Positions 16,452 to 26,101 are shown, counted from the stretch's first letter. The stretch: DNA of 64,000 nt from Paenibacillus sp. FSL H7-0357 (GCF_000758525.1 NZ_CP009241.1:3472001-3536000); one strand, 5' to 3'. Notes: generated by a model not told the origin, from the letters alone. A program made the numbers and translations.

Positions 16452-16467
16452 TCGGGAACGTTTCCGA
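16452..16467 (+). promoter_or_regulatory. LacI-type operator O2
   Basis: TCGGGAACGTTTCCGA just downstream of the expected transcription start and before the GGAGG site of the amidohydrolase gene. Binding here should block initiation; with O1 it permits looping by a tetrameric or paired repressor. Confidence 0.75.
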
Positions 16468-16487
16468 AAATAAGGAGGTATCAGATC

Positions 16488-17630
16488 ATGATGCGCAGAA
16501 ATGTGGTGTGGCTGCTCAGCACTATTATTGTACTCGGAGCACTGGCTGGTTTGTATCTGCGGAATGAGCAAGCCAAAGATATAGCAGACCCTGTGTTGGA
16601 ACAGACAATACAGTCCTCTATGCCCAATACAGCGGAGCCTGCCGCTGCAGCAGCCAGCATTGCTCCCGATCAGGCAGACAATCTGCTGACAGATTTAGTT
16701 GCCAAGTATAAGGACCTGGGTCTTATCGACGCCCATAATCATGATGCCAGTCTAATGAAGTATATGATTATGCTAAAGACTTGGAAAGATCATGGAGTGC
16801 AGCAAGTAGTCCTGTTTGGTGATGTGTCTGAGCCGAGTGCCGTTATTTCCGATAAGTTTGCATGGAAGGCTTATCAGGAGCACCCGGAGACTATTATTCC
16901 GTATTTCTGCGGATTTGACCTGCATCGCGTAGAGAGCCTGACGGTAGTGAGAAATAATCTGGAGCAGGGATATATGGGCATTGGCGAAATCGTTGCTGCC
17001 TCCACGATGTCACCGGTTGTATCCCGGGTGGCCTGGAAGGCCAATCATCCTCTCGATGGCTATCTTCCACAAATCTATGATTTGGCCGCAGAATACAAGG
17101 TGCCGGTGCTGCTGCACATTGATCCGCCTAGCGGTATGCCGGTTGAGAAGCTGGAGCAGGCACTGGAAGAGCATCCGGACACGATGATGATTTTTGCGCA
17201 TATAAATGCCTACAATACACCGGAAGAGATTGAGCGGCTGCTTTCCGCACACCCCAATTTATATGCTGACTTTTTTGCCGGGTTCTCTGTTTATAATCCA
17301 GCTGGGGGAGGTGCGCCGGAACAATTCATTCCTGTCATGAAAAAGTTCCCCGACCGCTTTATGCTGAGCACAGACTCCGGGTATGGAATAGAGGGTGAAG
17401 AACAGGCGATAGCCGCGATGTACCAAATGCTTGAGCTGATGGAGGATCCTGTCCTTGCGCGGAAAATCGCACATGACAATCTGGCCGCGCTCATTGAGCA
17501 TCAACCCGCAACCAACACTCAGCGCGAAGCTCTGCGCAAGCTTGAGCAGGAAACCGGAAAGGACTATCATGTGGATACGCTCTTGAAGGTGGAGGCGGGT
17601 AAAATTTTGGCGGAAGCCGCAAAAGGATGA
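16488..17630 (+). CDS. Exported or membrane-anchored amidohydrolase (TIM-barrel metal hydrolase)
   Basis: 380 residues. The N terminus (about 1-23, RRNVVWLLSTIIVLGALAGL) is a signal or anchor helix. The catalytic domain is Amidohydro_2-like: LIDAHNHDAS (DxHxH metal motif), VLLHIDPP, MIFAHINAYN and LSTDSGYG (metal Asp). Such enzymes hydrolyse or decarboxylate cyclic and amide substrates; the substrate here is unknown. An outward-facing member of this superfamily is somewhat unusual. It forms an operon with the LacI regulator 7 bases downstream and is controlled by a promoter between two LacI operators. Confidence 0.8.
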   Translation: MMRRNVVWLLSTIIVLGALAGLYLRNEQAKDIADPVLEQTIQSSMPNTAEPAAAAASIAPDQADNLLTDLVAKYKDLGLIDAHNHDASLMKYMIMLKTWKDHGVQQVVLFGDVSEPSAVISDKFAWKAYQEHPETIIPYFCGFDLHRVESLTVVRNNLEQGYMGIGEIVAASTMSPVVSRVAWKANHPLDGYLPQIYDLAAEYKVPVLLHIDPPSGMPVEKLEQALEEHPDTMMIFAHINAYNTPEEIERLLSAHPNLYADFFAGFSVYNPAGGGAPEQFIPVMKKFPDRFMLSTDSGYGIEGEEQAIAAMYQMLELMEDPVLARKIAHDNLAALIEHQPATNTQREALRKLEQETGKDYHVDTLLKVEAGKILAEAAKG

Positions 17631-17637
17631 GATCAGC

Positions 17638-18660
17638 TTGGAAGTGACGATACAGCATATTGCGGAAAAGCTGGGCTTATCGGTCAGTACCGTATCCAGA
17701 GCGTTGAACGGCAGTTACGGTGTACATCCGAGAACCATAGCCCGCGTGCAAGAAGCGGCCCAGTCCCTTGGATACGTCCCCAATTTGGGTGCCAAGCAAC
17801 TGGTCACCCGTAAAAGCAACCTGGTTGGTGTATTCATGCCGGAGATGGAAAAGGAGTCGATTCGTGAGTTCGACGATATTTTTACCACCTTAAGAAAGGC
17901 CTTACGGCTCTACCAGAAGGAGATTCTAATTTTCTCAGTGCCCTTTACGGAGTATAAGCCCAACAGCTTAACCGAATGGGTTCGGATGAGAAATCTGGAA
18001 GGCTGTGTATTTATGCCACCCTTTGCCAAGAATCACCCGCTCATCAAGGAAGCGGTAAAGCTGCAGGTTCCCTCTGTAAATCTTGGCTCAGCTGTAGGGC
18101 CACGCTGCTCGCTGGTTGCCTCTGACGACCGGGAAGGCGGGAAAATGGCAGCCGCCTATTTGATTGGGCAAGGACATCGAAGAATCGGCTATATTACTGG
18201 CCCCCCGGATGTAAGCATATGCGAGGAACGCTACAAGGGCTTCAGCGAGATATTTTTATCCGAAACAGGGACTCTCCATGATTCCGCCCAACTGGAATAT
18301 GGAGATTTTGGCGGGGAGAGCGGAGCGGTGGCAGTCCTGAAACTGCTGGCAAGGGCACCTGAGCTGACGGCGATTTGCTGCGCAAATGACTTAATGGCAA
18401 TGGGTGCGGTTATGGAGCTTGCCCGCAAAGGCATCTCCGTGCCTCAGGATATCTCTGTAATGGGCTATGATGGAGCATTTTTTACCGCATATAATAACCC
18501 GCCGCTGACTACAGTGCGGCATCAGTACGAACGCATGGGGACACTCGCTGCTGAAATGCTGCTTGAAGTGATGAACGGCGGAGCTGGCAGAACATTGAAA
18601 CTTGTCCCGGAATTGATCTGCCGGGAATCGGTTAATGCTAACCGAATTTCAACGGATTAA
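17638..18660 (+). CDS. LacI-family transcriptional repressor
   Basis: 340 residues: N-terminal helix-turn-helix (IQHIAEKLGLSVSTVSRALN) with hinge helix (VPNLGAKQLV), then a periplasmic-binding-protein-like effector domain containing IGQGHRRIGYITGP, AICCANDLMAMGA and ISVMGYDG. It starts at TTG 17638 (GTG 17644 is an alternative), 7 bases after the amidohydrolase. It most likely represses its own operon through O1 and O2; the effector would relate to the hydrolase substrate or product. Confidence 0.88.
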   Translation: MEVTIQHIAEKLGLSVSTVSRALNGSYGVHPRTIARVQEAAQSLGYVPNLGAKQLVTRKSNLVGVFMPEMEKESIREFDDIFTTLRKALRLYQKEILIFSVPFTEYKPNSLTEWVRMRNLEGCVFMPPFAKNHPLIKEAVKLQVPSVNLGSAVGPRCSLVASDDREGGKMAAAYLIGQGHRRIGYITGPPDVSICEERYKGFSEIFLSETGTLHDSAQLEYGDFGGESGAVAVLKLLARAPELTAICCANDLMAMGAVMELARKGISVPQDISVMGYDGAFFTAYNNPPLTTVRHQYERMGTLAAEMLLEVMNGGAGRTLKLVPELICRESVNANRISTD

Positions 18661-18772
18661 TAAATTGAATAGAAGAGCAGTCAGGTCATTTCAAGTCTGC
18701 TGCAATTGTTCAGAGAAAATAATGTATTAGACTGGTAAGCGTTTCATAAGCTAACGGGCAATTTTGCATAAA

Positions 18773-18812
18773 TACTAATTTTTCATAAGTATATTAATAT
18801 ACTAAATTAGTA
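18773..18812 (+). promoter_or_regulatory. Nested palindrome upstream of the serine hydrolase gene
   Basis: A perfect 16-bp palindrome AGTATATTAATATACT (18788-18803) is enclosed by outer arms TACTAATT (18773-18780) and AATTAGTA (18805-18812). It lies 33 bases before the start codon, where a repressor would act. No regulator is identified. Confidence 0.5.
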
Positions 18813-18845
18813 CATATATACCAAAATTAGGAAATGGGAGTTTAG

Positions 18846-21007
18846 ATGATGAAAAGTCGATGGATAACTGTAGCTGTGCTATTTTTGTGTCTGCTTTTGC
18901 TGTTAACCGCCTGCAGCGACAACACACCAGTAGCTGAGATGCAGAACACAGCAGGGGCACTAAATACATCTGAGGTGATTGAGTCAAGTGCTGCTCCGAT
19001 AACTGTGTCAACGGCGGAAGTGGACTCGCCTTCTAACAAAGCTGGACTCACCTACGACTTAACCATGAAAGCTGCCAAGGAGAAAGCCGAACTCCTCACG
19101 GCAGCTTACGATACGAACAGCGTGCAATACACCCTTATCGATCATGGCAACATCGTCATATCCGGCCAGTTCGGCAAGAATGACGAGCAGGGACAGAAGC
19201 CGCTCACGACAGACACGATGTACGGAATCGGCTCGACGAGTAAAATGTTTACCACGGTTGCCGTCATGCAGTTGGTTGACCAAGGGAAAATCGATCTCGA
19301 TACACCGGTCGTCCATTATATTCCCGAGTTTAGGATGAAGGATGAACGCTATAAACAGATTACGCCGCGCATGCTACTGAATCATTCTTCCGGGCTGAAC
19401 GGGTCTACGTTTACGAACGCCTATTTATTCGAAGATATAGATACCTACGCCCACGACACACTGCTGAAGCAACTAGCTGGTCAGACCTTAAAGGCGGACC
19501 CGGGCGCTTATTAACGCTAGCCGAGATTCTGATCGAGCGAGTCAGCGGCATGAACTTCACCCCTTATATCCATCGATATATTACGGAGCCTCTGGGTATG
19601 GTCAATACGAAGACGCCGCTCGATTCTCCGAACACAGCGAAGATGGCGGGGCTCTATTATCCTACCTATACAGGACAACTTCCGAACGAGACGCTCAACA
19701 TGATCGGAGCAGGAGGTATCTATTCCACGGCGGAAGATTTGGCTCGATTCTCGCAAATTTTTACGGGAGAAGCGGAAGAAATATTGTCCGGCAAATCGAC
19801 TACGGCTATGGTGCAAGAGGAGTACAAGACACCTTTATGGCCTGACGATGCGGACAACTCCTTAGAATACGGTCTCGGCTGGGACAGCGTCCATCTGTAT
19901 CCCTTCAGCGAATATGGGATGAAGGCACTGACCAAAGGCGGTGACACGTCTCTCTATCACTCATCGCTCGTCGTGCTTCCTGAGCAGGACATGGCGGCAG
20001 CTGTTGTCACTTCCGGAGGGAGCAGCACGTACGATCAGCTTTTGGCGAACGAAATCTTGCTTCAGGCGCTGAAGGAGAAAGGGACAATTGCTGAATTCAA
20101 GCCTAAGAAATCATTCGGCACGCCGGTAAAGGCTGATATGCCGGAGTCCGTGATGCAGTATTCGGGAATCTATGGGGCAACCAGTACAACGACGAACATA
20201 GAGATTACCGAAGGCGGCGTCATGTCCGTTACTTCGGAGCAGCCATCCGATAATCCAGTCCAGAGCTACGAGTATTCGGTAGACGGTACATTCCGGAGTA
20301 CGAACGGGAATACAATGATCAGCTTCGTGACGAAGGAGAATGGCCGCACCTACGTATGGGTTCGTAAATACGTTTCGTTGCCGGGTCTTGGGCAGACTGC
20401 TGTGTCAGAGTACAGCGCCGAGAAGCTCCAGCCCCAAGATCTTCCAGCAGAGACAACAGCGGCATGGATTCAGCGCGACGGCAAGAGGTACTATCTGCTG
20501 AATCAGAAGTATACGTCGCTCGCTTATTTGGTGTCGCCACAAACACACACTCAATTGAATTTGTCGAAACAATTGCCGGGATACGTGTTGGATAAGCGAA
20601 TAACCGGCCCGAACACGGCCGTCACCGAATTGCAAATTCCGGGAATGAGCGGGCGGGATCTCTCAGGTCTTACTTTCTTTACCCAAGACGGCGTTGAGTA
20701 CCTGAATATGGGTGGAATCATCTTAGTGAGCGAGGATGCCGTGAAGCCCCTTAACTTCGCTAAGAAGTCAATCGTTACGATTCCGCCCAGCGGATACGCC
20801 AGGTGGTATACGATAAGCGACAATGATGGGGGCAAGATCGTTAAGGTGAGCATGTCCCAGAACGCTTCCTTCGCTGTTTATGATGCCAAGGGAACATGCA
20901 TCTATTTCAGTGTCATCGGAGGCAAGGATCCGGTCATACTGCCCTTGGGAGGATCCATAGTTTTCGCCGGTGATGCCGGCACGAAGTTCGAGATTTCCGC
21001 TCAGTAA
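18846..21007 (+). pseudogene. Broken lipoprotein serine hydrolase (beta-lactamase/PBP4*-like)
   Basis: Two frames make one protein. 18846-19514 gives a lipoprotein signal ([12 protein letters not shown]) and the S-x-x-K motif in [10 protein letters not shown], up to LKADPGAY then stop. The second frame resumes without delay with [14 protein letters not shown] and runs to 21007, including HSSLVVLPEQDMAAAVV and a beta-rich C-terminal region of about 280 residues. In this family the segment at the break normally contains the second active-site motif (Tyr-x-Asn) followed by a DGF-type segment. That motif is missing, so a deletion of about 22 bases has removed it and shifted the frame. The intact product would be about 720 residues. 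Confidence 0.78.
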
Positions 21008-21445
21008 CTTCGGATTCCTCAGGAAAAGTTGATGAAATTGAACTGAAAACCTACATAAAAAGTGCCTTGGTTCATCCCAATAGGTGAACATTCAACTCCC
21101 ATGGAAATTAATTCTTGGCTGTTGCAAGGAAGACCGAAATACGGCGTACTTTCATCATCTGTGGTGCTGCGCTTTCGCTGCATGTGTGGCTAACGGGAAA
21201 CGTTAGTTTAATAACAGCGGCAGTCTAATACTTTATTTTCACCGAACAGCAATACATTTAGGACGCGCTGAGTTTTGTACAGCGCGTCCTTTTTTGTAAA
21301 CATTTATACAGCGGATTCCAGTATTTACTTTTTCAAAGCTGGGATTAATCCAGATATTAACACTGCGTCCTTGAGTTGGCTGTGAAAAGCTGTTTTTTTT
21401 AATAAGCCACTTGAAATCGCTAACACATGGATTTATAATAGGGCT
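21008..21445. other. Intergenic region, no gene supported
   Basis: No convincing coding frame. It holds a small inverted repeat CTAACG/CGTTAG at 21190-21206 and a strong terminator at 21261-21296 lying 250 bases past the pseudogene, which may be all that remains of a lost gene. Confidence 0.4.
21261..21296 (+). terminator. Factor-independent terminator
   Basis: GGACGCGCTG and CAGCGCGTCC form a perfect stem with six to seven T residues following. No intact gene directly precedes it. Confidence 0.75.
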
Positions 21446-21461
21446 ATCGAAACGATTCGAA
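21446..21461 (+). promoter_or_regulatory. LacI-type operator, distal copy of the glucan locus
   Basis: ATCGAAACGATTCGAA, a near-palindrome close to the perfect site at 21625-21640, with centres 179 bp apart. Likely an auxiliary operator for the LacI protein encoded at 24879. Confidence 0.55.
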
Positions 21462-21624
21462 TCAACCGTCGAGTGAATTAGCAATATGTTCACGGAAATG
21501 CTCATTCAACTCGAAAAATGTCTGAAAATTCGTTTCATCCTACATTTTTTTGGTTAATATTACCTGTAACTACCTCGGGGAATAAGAAAAAGAATGATAA
21601 TATTCGAATTTTTTTTCGATAATA

Positions 21625-21640
21625 ATCGAAACGTTTCGAT
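21625..21640 (+). promoter_or_regulatory. LacI-type operator before the sugar-binding protein gene
   Basis: ATCGAAACGTTTCGAT is a perfect 16-bp palindrome centred on ACGT, 61 bases before the start of the solute-binding protein gene. Half-sites recur upstream of the GH3 gene. Confidence 0.75.
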
Positions 21641-21701
21641 GTAAGGGCTTTTATCATAGTTTTTTAAGTTTTACTCATACTAAAACAGGGGTGAAAGAGA
21701 A

Positions 21702-22946
21702 ATGAAGAAAAAAACTGGAGTTACGATGATGGCAATGTTGATGAGTTTCTCATTAGTTGCGGCGGGTTGCGGCAACAATTCCAACAATGCAGCATCGGGA
21801 GACAACAAGACGCTTAAAGTATGGTTCATGGGTACATCTGATACCGTAGAACCTATTGCTAAAATGTATGAAGAAAAAAATCCTGGCATCAAAGTGGATG
21901 TGCAAGCGATACCATGGGATACCGCACATGATAAGCTGCTGACCGCAGTCGCTTCCAAAAACGGCCCGGACGTTATTCAGATGGGTACCACATGGATTCC
22001 TGAATTTGCCGCTGCCGGAGCTTTGAAAGATATGACTCCATACATCGAAAAGTATCCAAGCATGAAACCGGAGAACTTCTTTGATGGAGCCGTTGAAACA
22101 ACCAAATATCAAGACCAGACGGTTGGTATCCCATTCTATGTTGAGACACGGGCGCTGTTCTACCGCACCGATATGCTTGGTGATGTTGGATACCCTGAAG
22201 GTCCAAAAACTTGGGACGAGCTGAAGGATGCGAGCAAGAAGCTGGTGGAAAAGGGCGGAGCCGGACATTATGCCTTGCCGATTGAAGGTAAAGACTCTAT
22301 CTACCCTGTAATTTTTGCTTGGCAGAACGGCAGCGATATTATTGATAGCAACCGTAAGCCACAGTTTAATCAACCGGCCTATGTGGAAACTGTTAATTTT
22401 CTGAAAAGCTTCTACGATGAAGGATTGTCGCCTAAAGGCACTGACCTTGATACTGTAGCAGCATTCAAAGACGGAACGATGGCTATGTTCATCAGCGGTC
22501 CTTGGATGATCCAGACTGTAAAAGAGAAAAACCCTGAAATTGACGGAAAATGGGCAGTAACGACATTGCCTGCTAAAGTAACCAACACCTCTTCCATTGG
22601 TGGTGCTGATCTGTCCATCTTCAACTACAGTAAAAATCCGGATGAAGCTGCAAAATTCATTGCTTTCATGGCCGAACAGGATGCACAACTGAAGTATTTC
22701 GAAACTTCTAACTCCATGCCGGCACTCAAAGCAGCTTGGAAGAACGAAGCGCTTCAGGATCCAATGATTGCAGCGTTCGGTAAACAGCTTGAAAATTCCC
22801 GTCCGGCTCCAACGGTCAGAGAATATGAAGAAATTGCACAGGCTGCAATGGCTGCTTTCGAGCAGATTACCATGGGCGGAGCAGATACACAAACCGAGCT
22901 GGACAAGCTGAACGCCAAAGCGAATGAATTGCTGGGCAACAAATAA
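21702..22946 (+). CDS. ABC sugar importer, solute-binding lipoprotein
   Basis: 414 residues, family 1 extracellular solute-binding protein. Signal peptide with lipobox (SFSLVAAGC, Cys about 23), then LKVWFMGTSD, NPGIKVDVQAIPWD, FISGPWM and SIGGADLSIF, typical for oligosaccharide-binding proteins. It captures the substrate outside the cell for the two permeases downstream. From the neighbouring GH3 and long GH94 enzymes, the ligand is inferred to be beta-1,2-glucooligosaccharide. A hairpin after the gene may raise its level over the permeases, as is common for binding proteins. Confidence 0.87.
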   Translation: MKKKTGVTMMAMLMSFSLVAAGCGNNSNNAASGDNKTLKVWFMGTSDTVEPIAKMYEEKNPGIKVDVQAIPWDTAHDKLLTAVASKNGPDVIQMGTTWIPEFAAAGALKDMTPYIEKYPSMKPENFFDGAVETTKYQDQTVGIPFYVETRALFYRTDMLGDVGYPEGPKTWDELKDASKKLVEKGGAGHYALPIEGKDSIYPVIFAWQNGSDIIDSNRKPQFNQPAYVETVNFLKSFYDEGLSPKGTDLDTVAAFKDGTMAMFISGPWMIQTVKEKNPEIDGKWAVTTLPAKVTNTSSIGGADLSIFNYSKNPDEAAKFIAFMAEQDAQLKYFETSNSMPALKAAWKNEALQDPMIAAFGKQLENSRPAPTVREYEEIAQAAMAAFEQITMGGADTQTELDKLNAKANELLGNK

Positions 22947-22976
22947 ATAATTATTGAAGTATTGTGTCAGGCGGAC

Positions 22977-23009
22977 TGCCGGGATCTCTTTTTTACGGAG
23001 GTTCCGGCA
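22977..23009 (+). terminator. Intercistronic hairpin after the binding-protein gene
   Basis: TGCCGGGATCTC and GAGGTTCCGGCA pair around a T-rich loop. Without a T run after the stem it is more likely an mRNA stabiliser or partial terminator that favours expression of the binding protein. Confidence 0.5.
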
Positions 23010-23069
23010 TTATGCCTGTATATCCTTCCACACGGAAGAAAGTGAAAGAATGCGAAGGGGTGTGATGTT

Positions 23070-23969
23070 GTGAGTTCATTTGTCAAGCAGTGGAACAAGC
23101 ATAAGTATCCATATTTGTTTATCGCGCCTGCGGTAATCCTGCTGACCCTTTTTTCGATTATCCCGATAATTATCGCACTGGTCATCAGTTTTACGGATAT
23201 GGATTTGGTGGGGCTTGCGGATTATTCGAATATTAGTGCAATTGGTTTTGATAACTATTTTAATATTTTCAAAGATCCTATTTTCTTAAAGTCGATGTAC
23301 AACACACTTATTTATGTTGTGGTCGGGGTTCCCTGCGTGGTTATTGCTTCCATGGGGGTTGCATTGCTGCTGAATTACGGAACAGGCTGGCTGTTTAAAA
23401 GCTTCCGGGTGATTTATTATATGCCTTCCATTACCAACATTGTGGCCGTAGCCGTAGTATGGGGTTATTTGTACAACGGGACGTACGGTTTGTTTAACTA
23501 TGTTCTGTCCTGGTTTGACCTGCCTGCGCAGCAATGGCTCCAAGATCCTGTGCTGGCGAAATTTTCACTTATCCTGCTGGCGTTCTGGAAATCAATTGGT
23601 CTCAATATGATCATCTTCCTGGCGGCCCTTCAGGGAATTCCGCGTTCGTATTATGAAGCTGCGGAAATCGACGGTGCAACCGGCTGGAAGAAGCTGCGCT
23701 ACATCACTGTTCCTTTGCTTGGATTCGCTACTTTCTTTGTGACCATTACGACCCTGATCGGCTGGATTCAGTTCTTCGAAGAGCCGCTCGTGATGACAAA
23801 AGGTGGACCGCTGAATGCAACGATGTCAATGGCGCTCTTTATTTACAATAACGGGTTCCAGCTGAGCAAATTCGGTTATGCGGCTTCGGGTTCATTTATA
23901 CTGTTCATCATCATTATTATTGCGACACTTATCCAATTCGCGGTCAAAAAGAAAGAAGTGGAATACTAA
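23070..23969 (+). CDS. ABC sugar importer, permease 1 (MalF-like)
   Basis: 299 residues with six membrane segments. The ATPase-contact EAA loop is present as YEAAEIDGATGWKKLRYITVPLL. It starts at GTG 23070 behind GGGGTG. With permease 2 it forms the transmembrane channel of a CUT1 carbohydrate importer. No ATPase gene is present in the locus, so a shared MsmX-type ATPase from elsewhere in the genome is expected to energise it. Confidence 0.87.
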   Translation: MSSFVKQWNKHKYPYLFIAPAVILLTLFSIIPIIIALVISFTDMDLVGLADYSNISAIGFDNYFNIFKDPIFLKSMYNTLIYVVVGVPCVVIASMGVALLLNYGTGWLFKSFRVIYYMPSITNIVAVAVVWGYLYNGTYGLFNYVLSWFDLPAQQWLQDPVLAKFSLILLAFWKSIGLNMIIFLAALQGIPRSYYEAAEIDGATGWKKLRYITVPLLGFATFFVTITTLIGWIQFFEEPLVMTKGGPLNATMSMALFIYNNGFQLSKFGYAASGSFILFIIIIIATLIQFAVKKKEVEY

Positions 23970-24011
23970 GCTTCAGCGTGATGCTGCGGGCTTAAGAAGG
24001 AGGGAACTAGC

Positions 24012-24836
24012 ATGGCACTGAAGATGAAGAAGATGGAAAAAGGAATTATGATTACCCTGCTCGTTGTCGGAGGACTTCTGATGATGGTGCCGTTTATTTG
24101 GATGATCGGTTCATCCTTTAAACCAGAGAATGAATTTACGGTGATTCCACCGTCGCTTTTCCCGGCGCACCCAACGTTTAACAACTACCGGGATTTGTTC
24201 GTGAAGATGGATTTTTTAATTTATTTGAAAAATACACTGATTATCGTGTTATGTTCTTTTGCCGGACTGTTTTTGAATGCGATGGCCGGTTATGCTTTTG
24301 CGAAATTTGATTTTCCGGGCAAAAACAAGTTCTTCTTTATTATCCTGGGTACGATGATGATTCCATCACAAGTAACCATGATCCCGACGTATCTGATTAT
24401 TAATCAAATGCATCTCGTAAATACGATGGCGGGTATCGTTCTGCCCGGCTTGGTAGGGGCGTTTGCGATATTCTTGTTCCGTCAGTTTATGACTACCATT
24501 CCGATGGATCTGCTGGAAGCGGCAAGGCTGGATGGAGCGGGCGAACTGCGGATCTTTTTCCAGCTGATGGTGCCGATCGTGAAGCCGGTGTTTGCGGTAC
24601 AAGGGATTTTGACATTTATCGGGGCCTGGAACAGCTTCCTGTGGCCGTTGATTATCGCCAATGACGAGAAACTGTATACACTCTCAGTAGGTTTGTCCTT
24701 GCTGAAAGGCCAATATGGTACAGCGTTTGGACTGCAGATGGCCGGTGCGGCATTTATGGTCATTCCAATTATTATCATATTTATCTTCTTCCAGAAGCAT
24801 ATCATAGAAGGATATACGATCTCTGGCATAAAATAG
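24012..24836 (+). CDS. ABC sugar importer, permease 2 (MalG-like)
   Basis: 274 residues, six membrane segments. The EAA loop reads LEAARLDGAGELRIFFQLMVP. The N-terminal KMEKGIMITLLVVGGLLMMVP and the region PSLFPAHPTFNNYRDL are typical of CUT1 MalG-like permeases. It follows permease 1 by 42 bases behind GGAGGG. Confidence 0.87.
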   Translation: MALKMKKMEKGIMITLLVVGGLLMMVPFIWMIGSSFKPENEFTVIPPSLFPAHPTFNNYRDLFVKMDFLIYLKNTLIIVLCSFAGLFLNAMAGYAFAKFDFPGKNKFFFIILGTMMIPSQVTMIPTYLIINQMHLVNTMAGIVLPGLVGAFAIFLFRQFMTTIPMDLLEAARLDGAGELRIFFQLMVPIVKPVFAVQGILTFIGAWNSFLWPLIIANDEKLYTLSVGLSLLKGQYGTAFGLQMAGAAFMVIPIIIIFIFFQKHIIEGYTISGIK

Positions 24837-24878
24837 TATAGAGAGAAATAATGCAGGGCTCAGGAAGGGTTGAAATGG

Positions 24879-25871
24879 ATGGCAACAATCAAGGATGTGG
24901 CCAAGCTGGCGGGGGTAGCACTGTCCACCGCTTCGTATGCGATGAGCGGGGACAGCAAGGTTAGCGCAAAAACGAGAGAAAAAGTTCTGGCAGCAGCAAG
25001 ACAGCTGAATTATCAAAAAAACGGCTTTGCCATGGATTTGAAGCGGAGCCGGACCAATACGATTGCACTCATATTAATGGATTTGTCCGGTCCTTATTAT
25101 TCGGAGCTCATCCGCAGCATTCAGGATGTTGCGCTATCCAACTCCTATGACCTGATTGCCTGCAGCTCGCTGGGTGGAAAAGATTCCACGGCTGTGCGTT
25201 ATTTACTCGAAAAAAGAGTAGATGGCGCTATTGTGCTGGCTCATAATATTACAGTAGATCTTCTTCATGCAGCTGCGGGTGCACGTTTTCCAATCGTCGT
25301 GATGGATCGTCTCATTTCTGGTGAAGGCCTTATTAATGTAGTGGTAGACAGCGAACAGGGTGGTTATAGTGCGACCCGTTATCTGATTGAAAAAGGTCAT
25401 CATTCCATTGCTTATATTAGCGGACCTGCGAACTCTTATGACAATGCACTGCGTTATCAGGGGTATTTGCGTGCCATGCGTGAGGCGGGACTAAATGAAA
25501 AAACGAAGTGGAAGCTGAGCGGCAACTTTGTCCGTGAGGGCGGTTATAAAGCAACGAAGATGATGCTGGTGCAGGGTGAGCTGCCTTCGGCGGTGTTTTA
25601 TGCCAATGACGAAATGGCAGTCGGGGGAATGAAGGCATTGGAGGAAGCCGGAGTTTCCGTGCCGGATGATCTTTCGGTCATTGGATTTGACGATATCCAG
25701 TTAGCCGAATACCTTCAGCCAAGGCTGACGACCATCCGTCAACCGATGTACGAATCCGGTTCGCTGGCCGGACATCTGCTGTTCCAAAGGTTGAACGGAG
25801 ATGAGGTCAACGATTTCTACAAGCTCAAGATCGAACTGATTGAACGGAGCTCGGTTAAAATCAACAGTTAA
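24879..25871 (+). CDS. LacI-family regulator of the glucan utilisation locus
   Basis: About 330 residues: helix-turn-helix ATIKDVAKLAGVALSTASYAM and an effector domain with IEKGHHSIAYISGP, FYANDEMAVGGMKAL and LSVIGFDDIQLAEYLQP. A TTG at 24870 is in frame, but the ATG at 24879 has AGGAAGGG 9 bases upstream and gives the family start MATIKDV. It lies inside the operon between importer and enzymes, and the ACGT-centred operators at 21625 and 26066 are its likely targets. Confidence 0.88.
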   Translation: MATIKDVAKLAGVALSTASYAMSGDSKVSAKTREKVLAAARQLNYQKNGFAMDLKRSRTNTIALILMDLSGPYYSELIRSIQDVALSNSYDLIACSSLGGKDSTAVRYLLEKRVDGAIVLAHNITVDLLHAAAGARFPIVVMDRLISGEGLINVVVDSEQGGYSATRYLIEKGHHSIAYISGPANSYDNALRYQGYLRAMREAGLNEKTKWKLSGNFVREGGYKATKMMLVQGELPSAVFYANDEMAVGGMKALEEAGVSVPDDLSVIGFDDIQLAEYLQPRLTTIRQPMYESGSLAGHLLFQRLNGDEVNDFYKLKIELIERSSVKINS

Positions 25872-25998
25872 TTGGAGCTGGATGCGATAATCCCGCCGAA
25901 CGCTTTGTTTTTGGCCTAGCGCGGCGGCAAGCTTCCGGTTATTTATCGGGCAAGAGAAGATTCTGGACTCCTACTGCTCCGTATTGCTGTCGAAATTA

Positions 25999-26014
25999 AT
26001 AGAAACGTTTATGA
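25999..26014 (+). promoter_or_regulatory. LacI-type operator-like site upstream of the GH3 gene
   Basis: ATAGAAACGTTTATGA shares the GAAACGTTT core with the sites at 21625 and 26066; centres of this site and the next are 67 bp apart. Confidence 0.5.
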
Positions 26015-26065
26015 AATAGAGACAACGCATACTAGAAAAGACCATATAAATAAAGAGATAATAGA

Positions 26066-26081
26066 ATAGAAACGTTTCGTT
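26066..26081 (+). promoter_or_regulatory. LacI-type operator before the GH3 gene
   Basis: ATAGAAACGTTTCGTT, centred on ACGT and 21 bases before the start codon, with GGAGGGAA between. This suggests that GH3-GH94 has its own LacI-controlled promoter in addition to read-through. Confidence 0.65.
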
Positions 26082-26101
26082 TCGGTGGAGGGAACACAAC
26101 C

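Noticed and set aside
18731..18750. CcpA cre-like sequence GGTAAGCGTTTCAT
   Set aside because: Only one half matches the consensus; several fixed positions differ.
21239..21505. An 89-residue minus-strand open frame in the gap upstream of the binding-protein gene
   Set aside because: It overlaps a strong terminator and an operator, has no ribosome binding site and no family-like composition.
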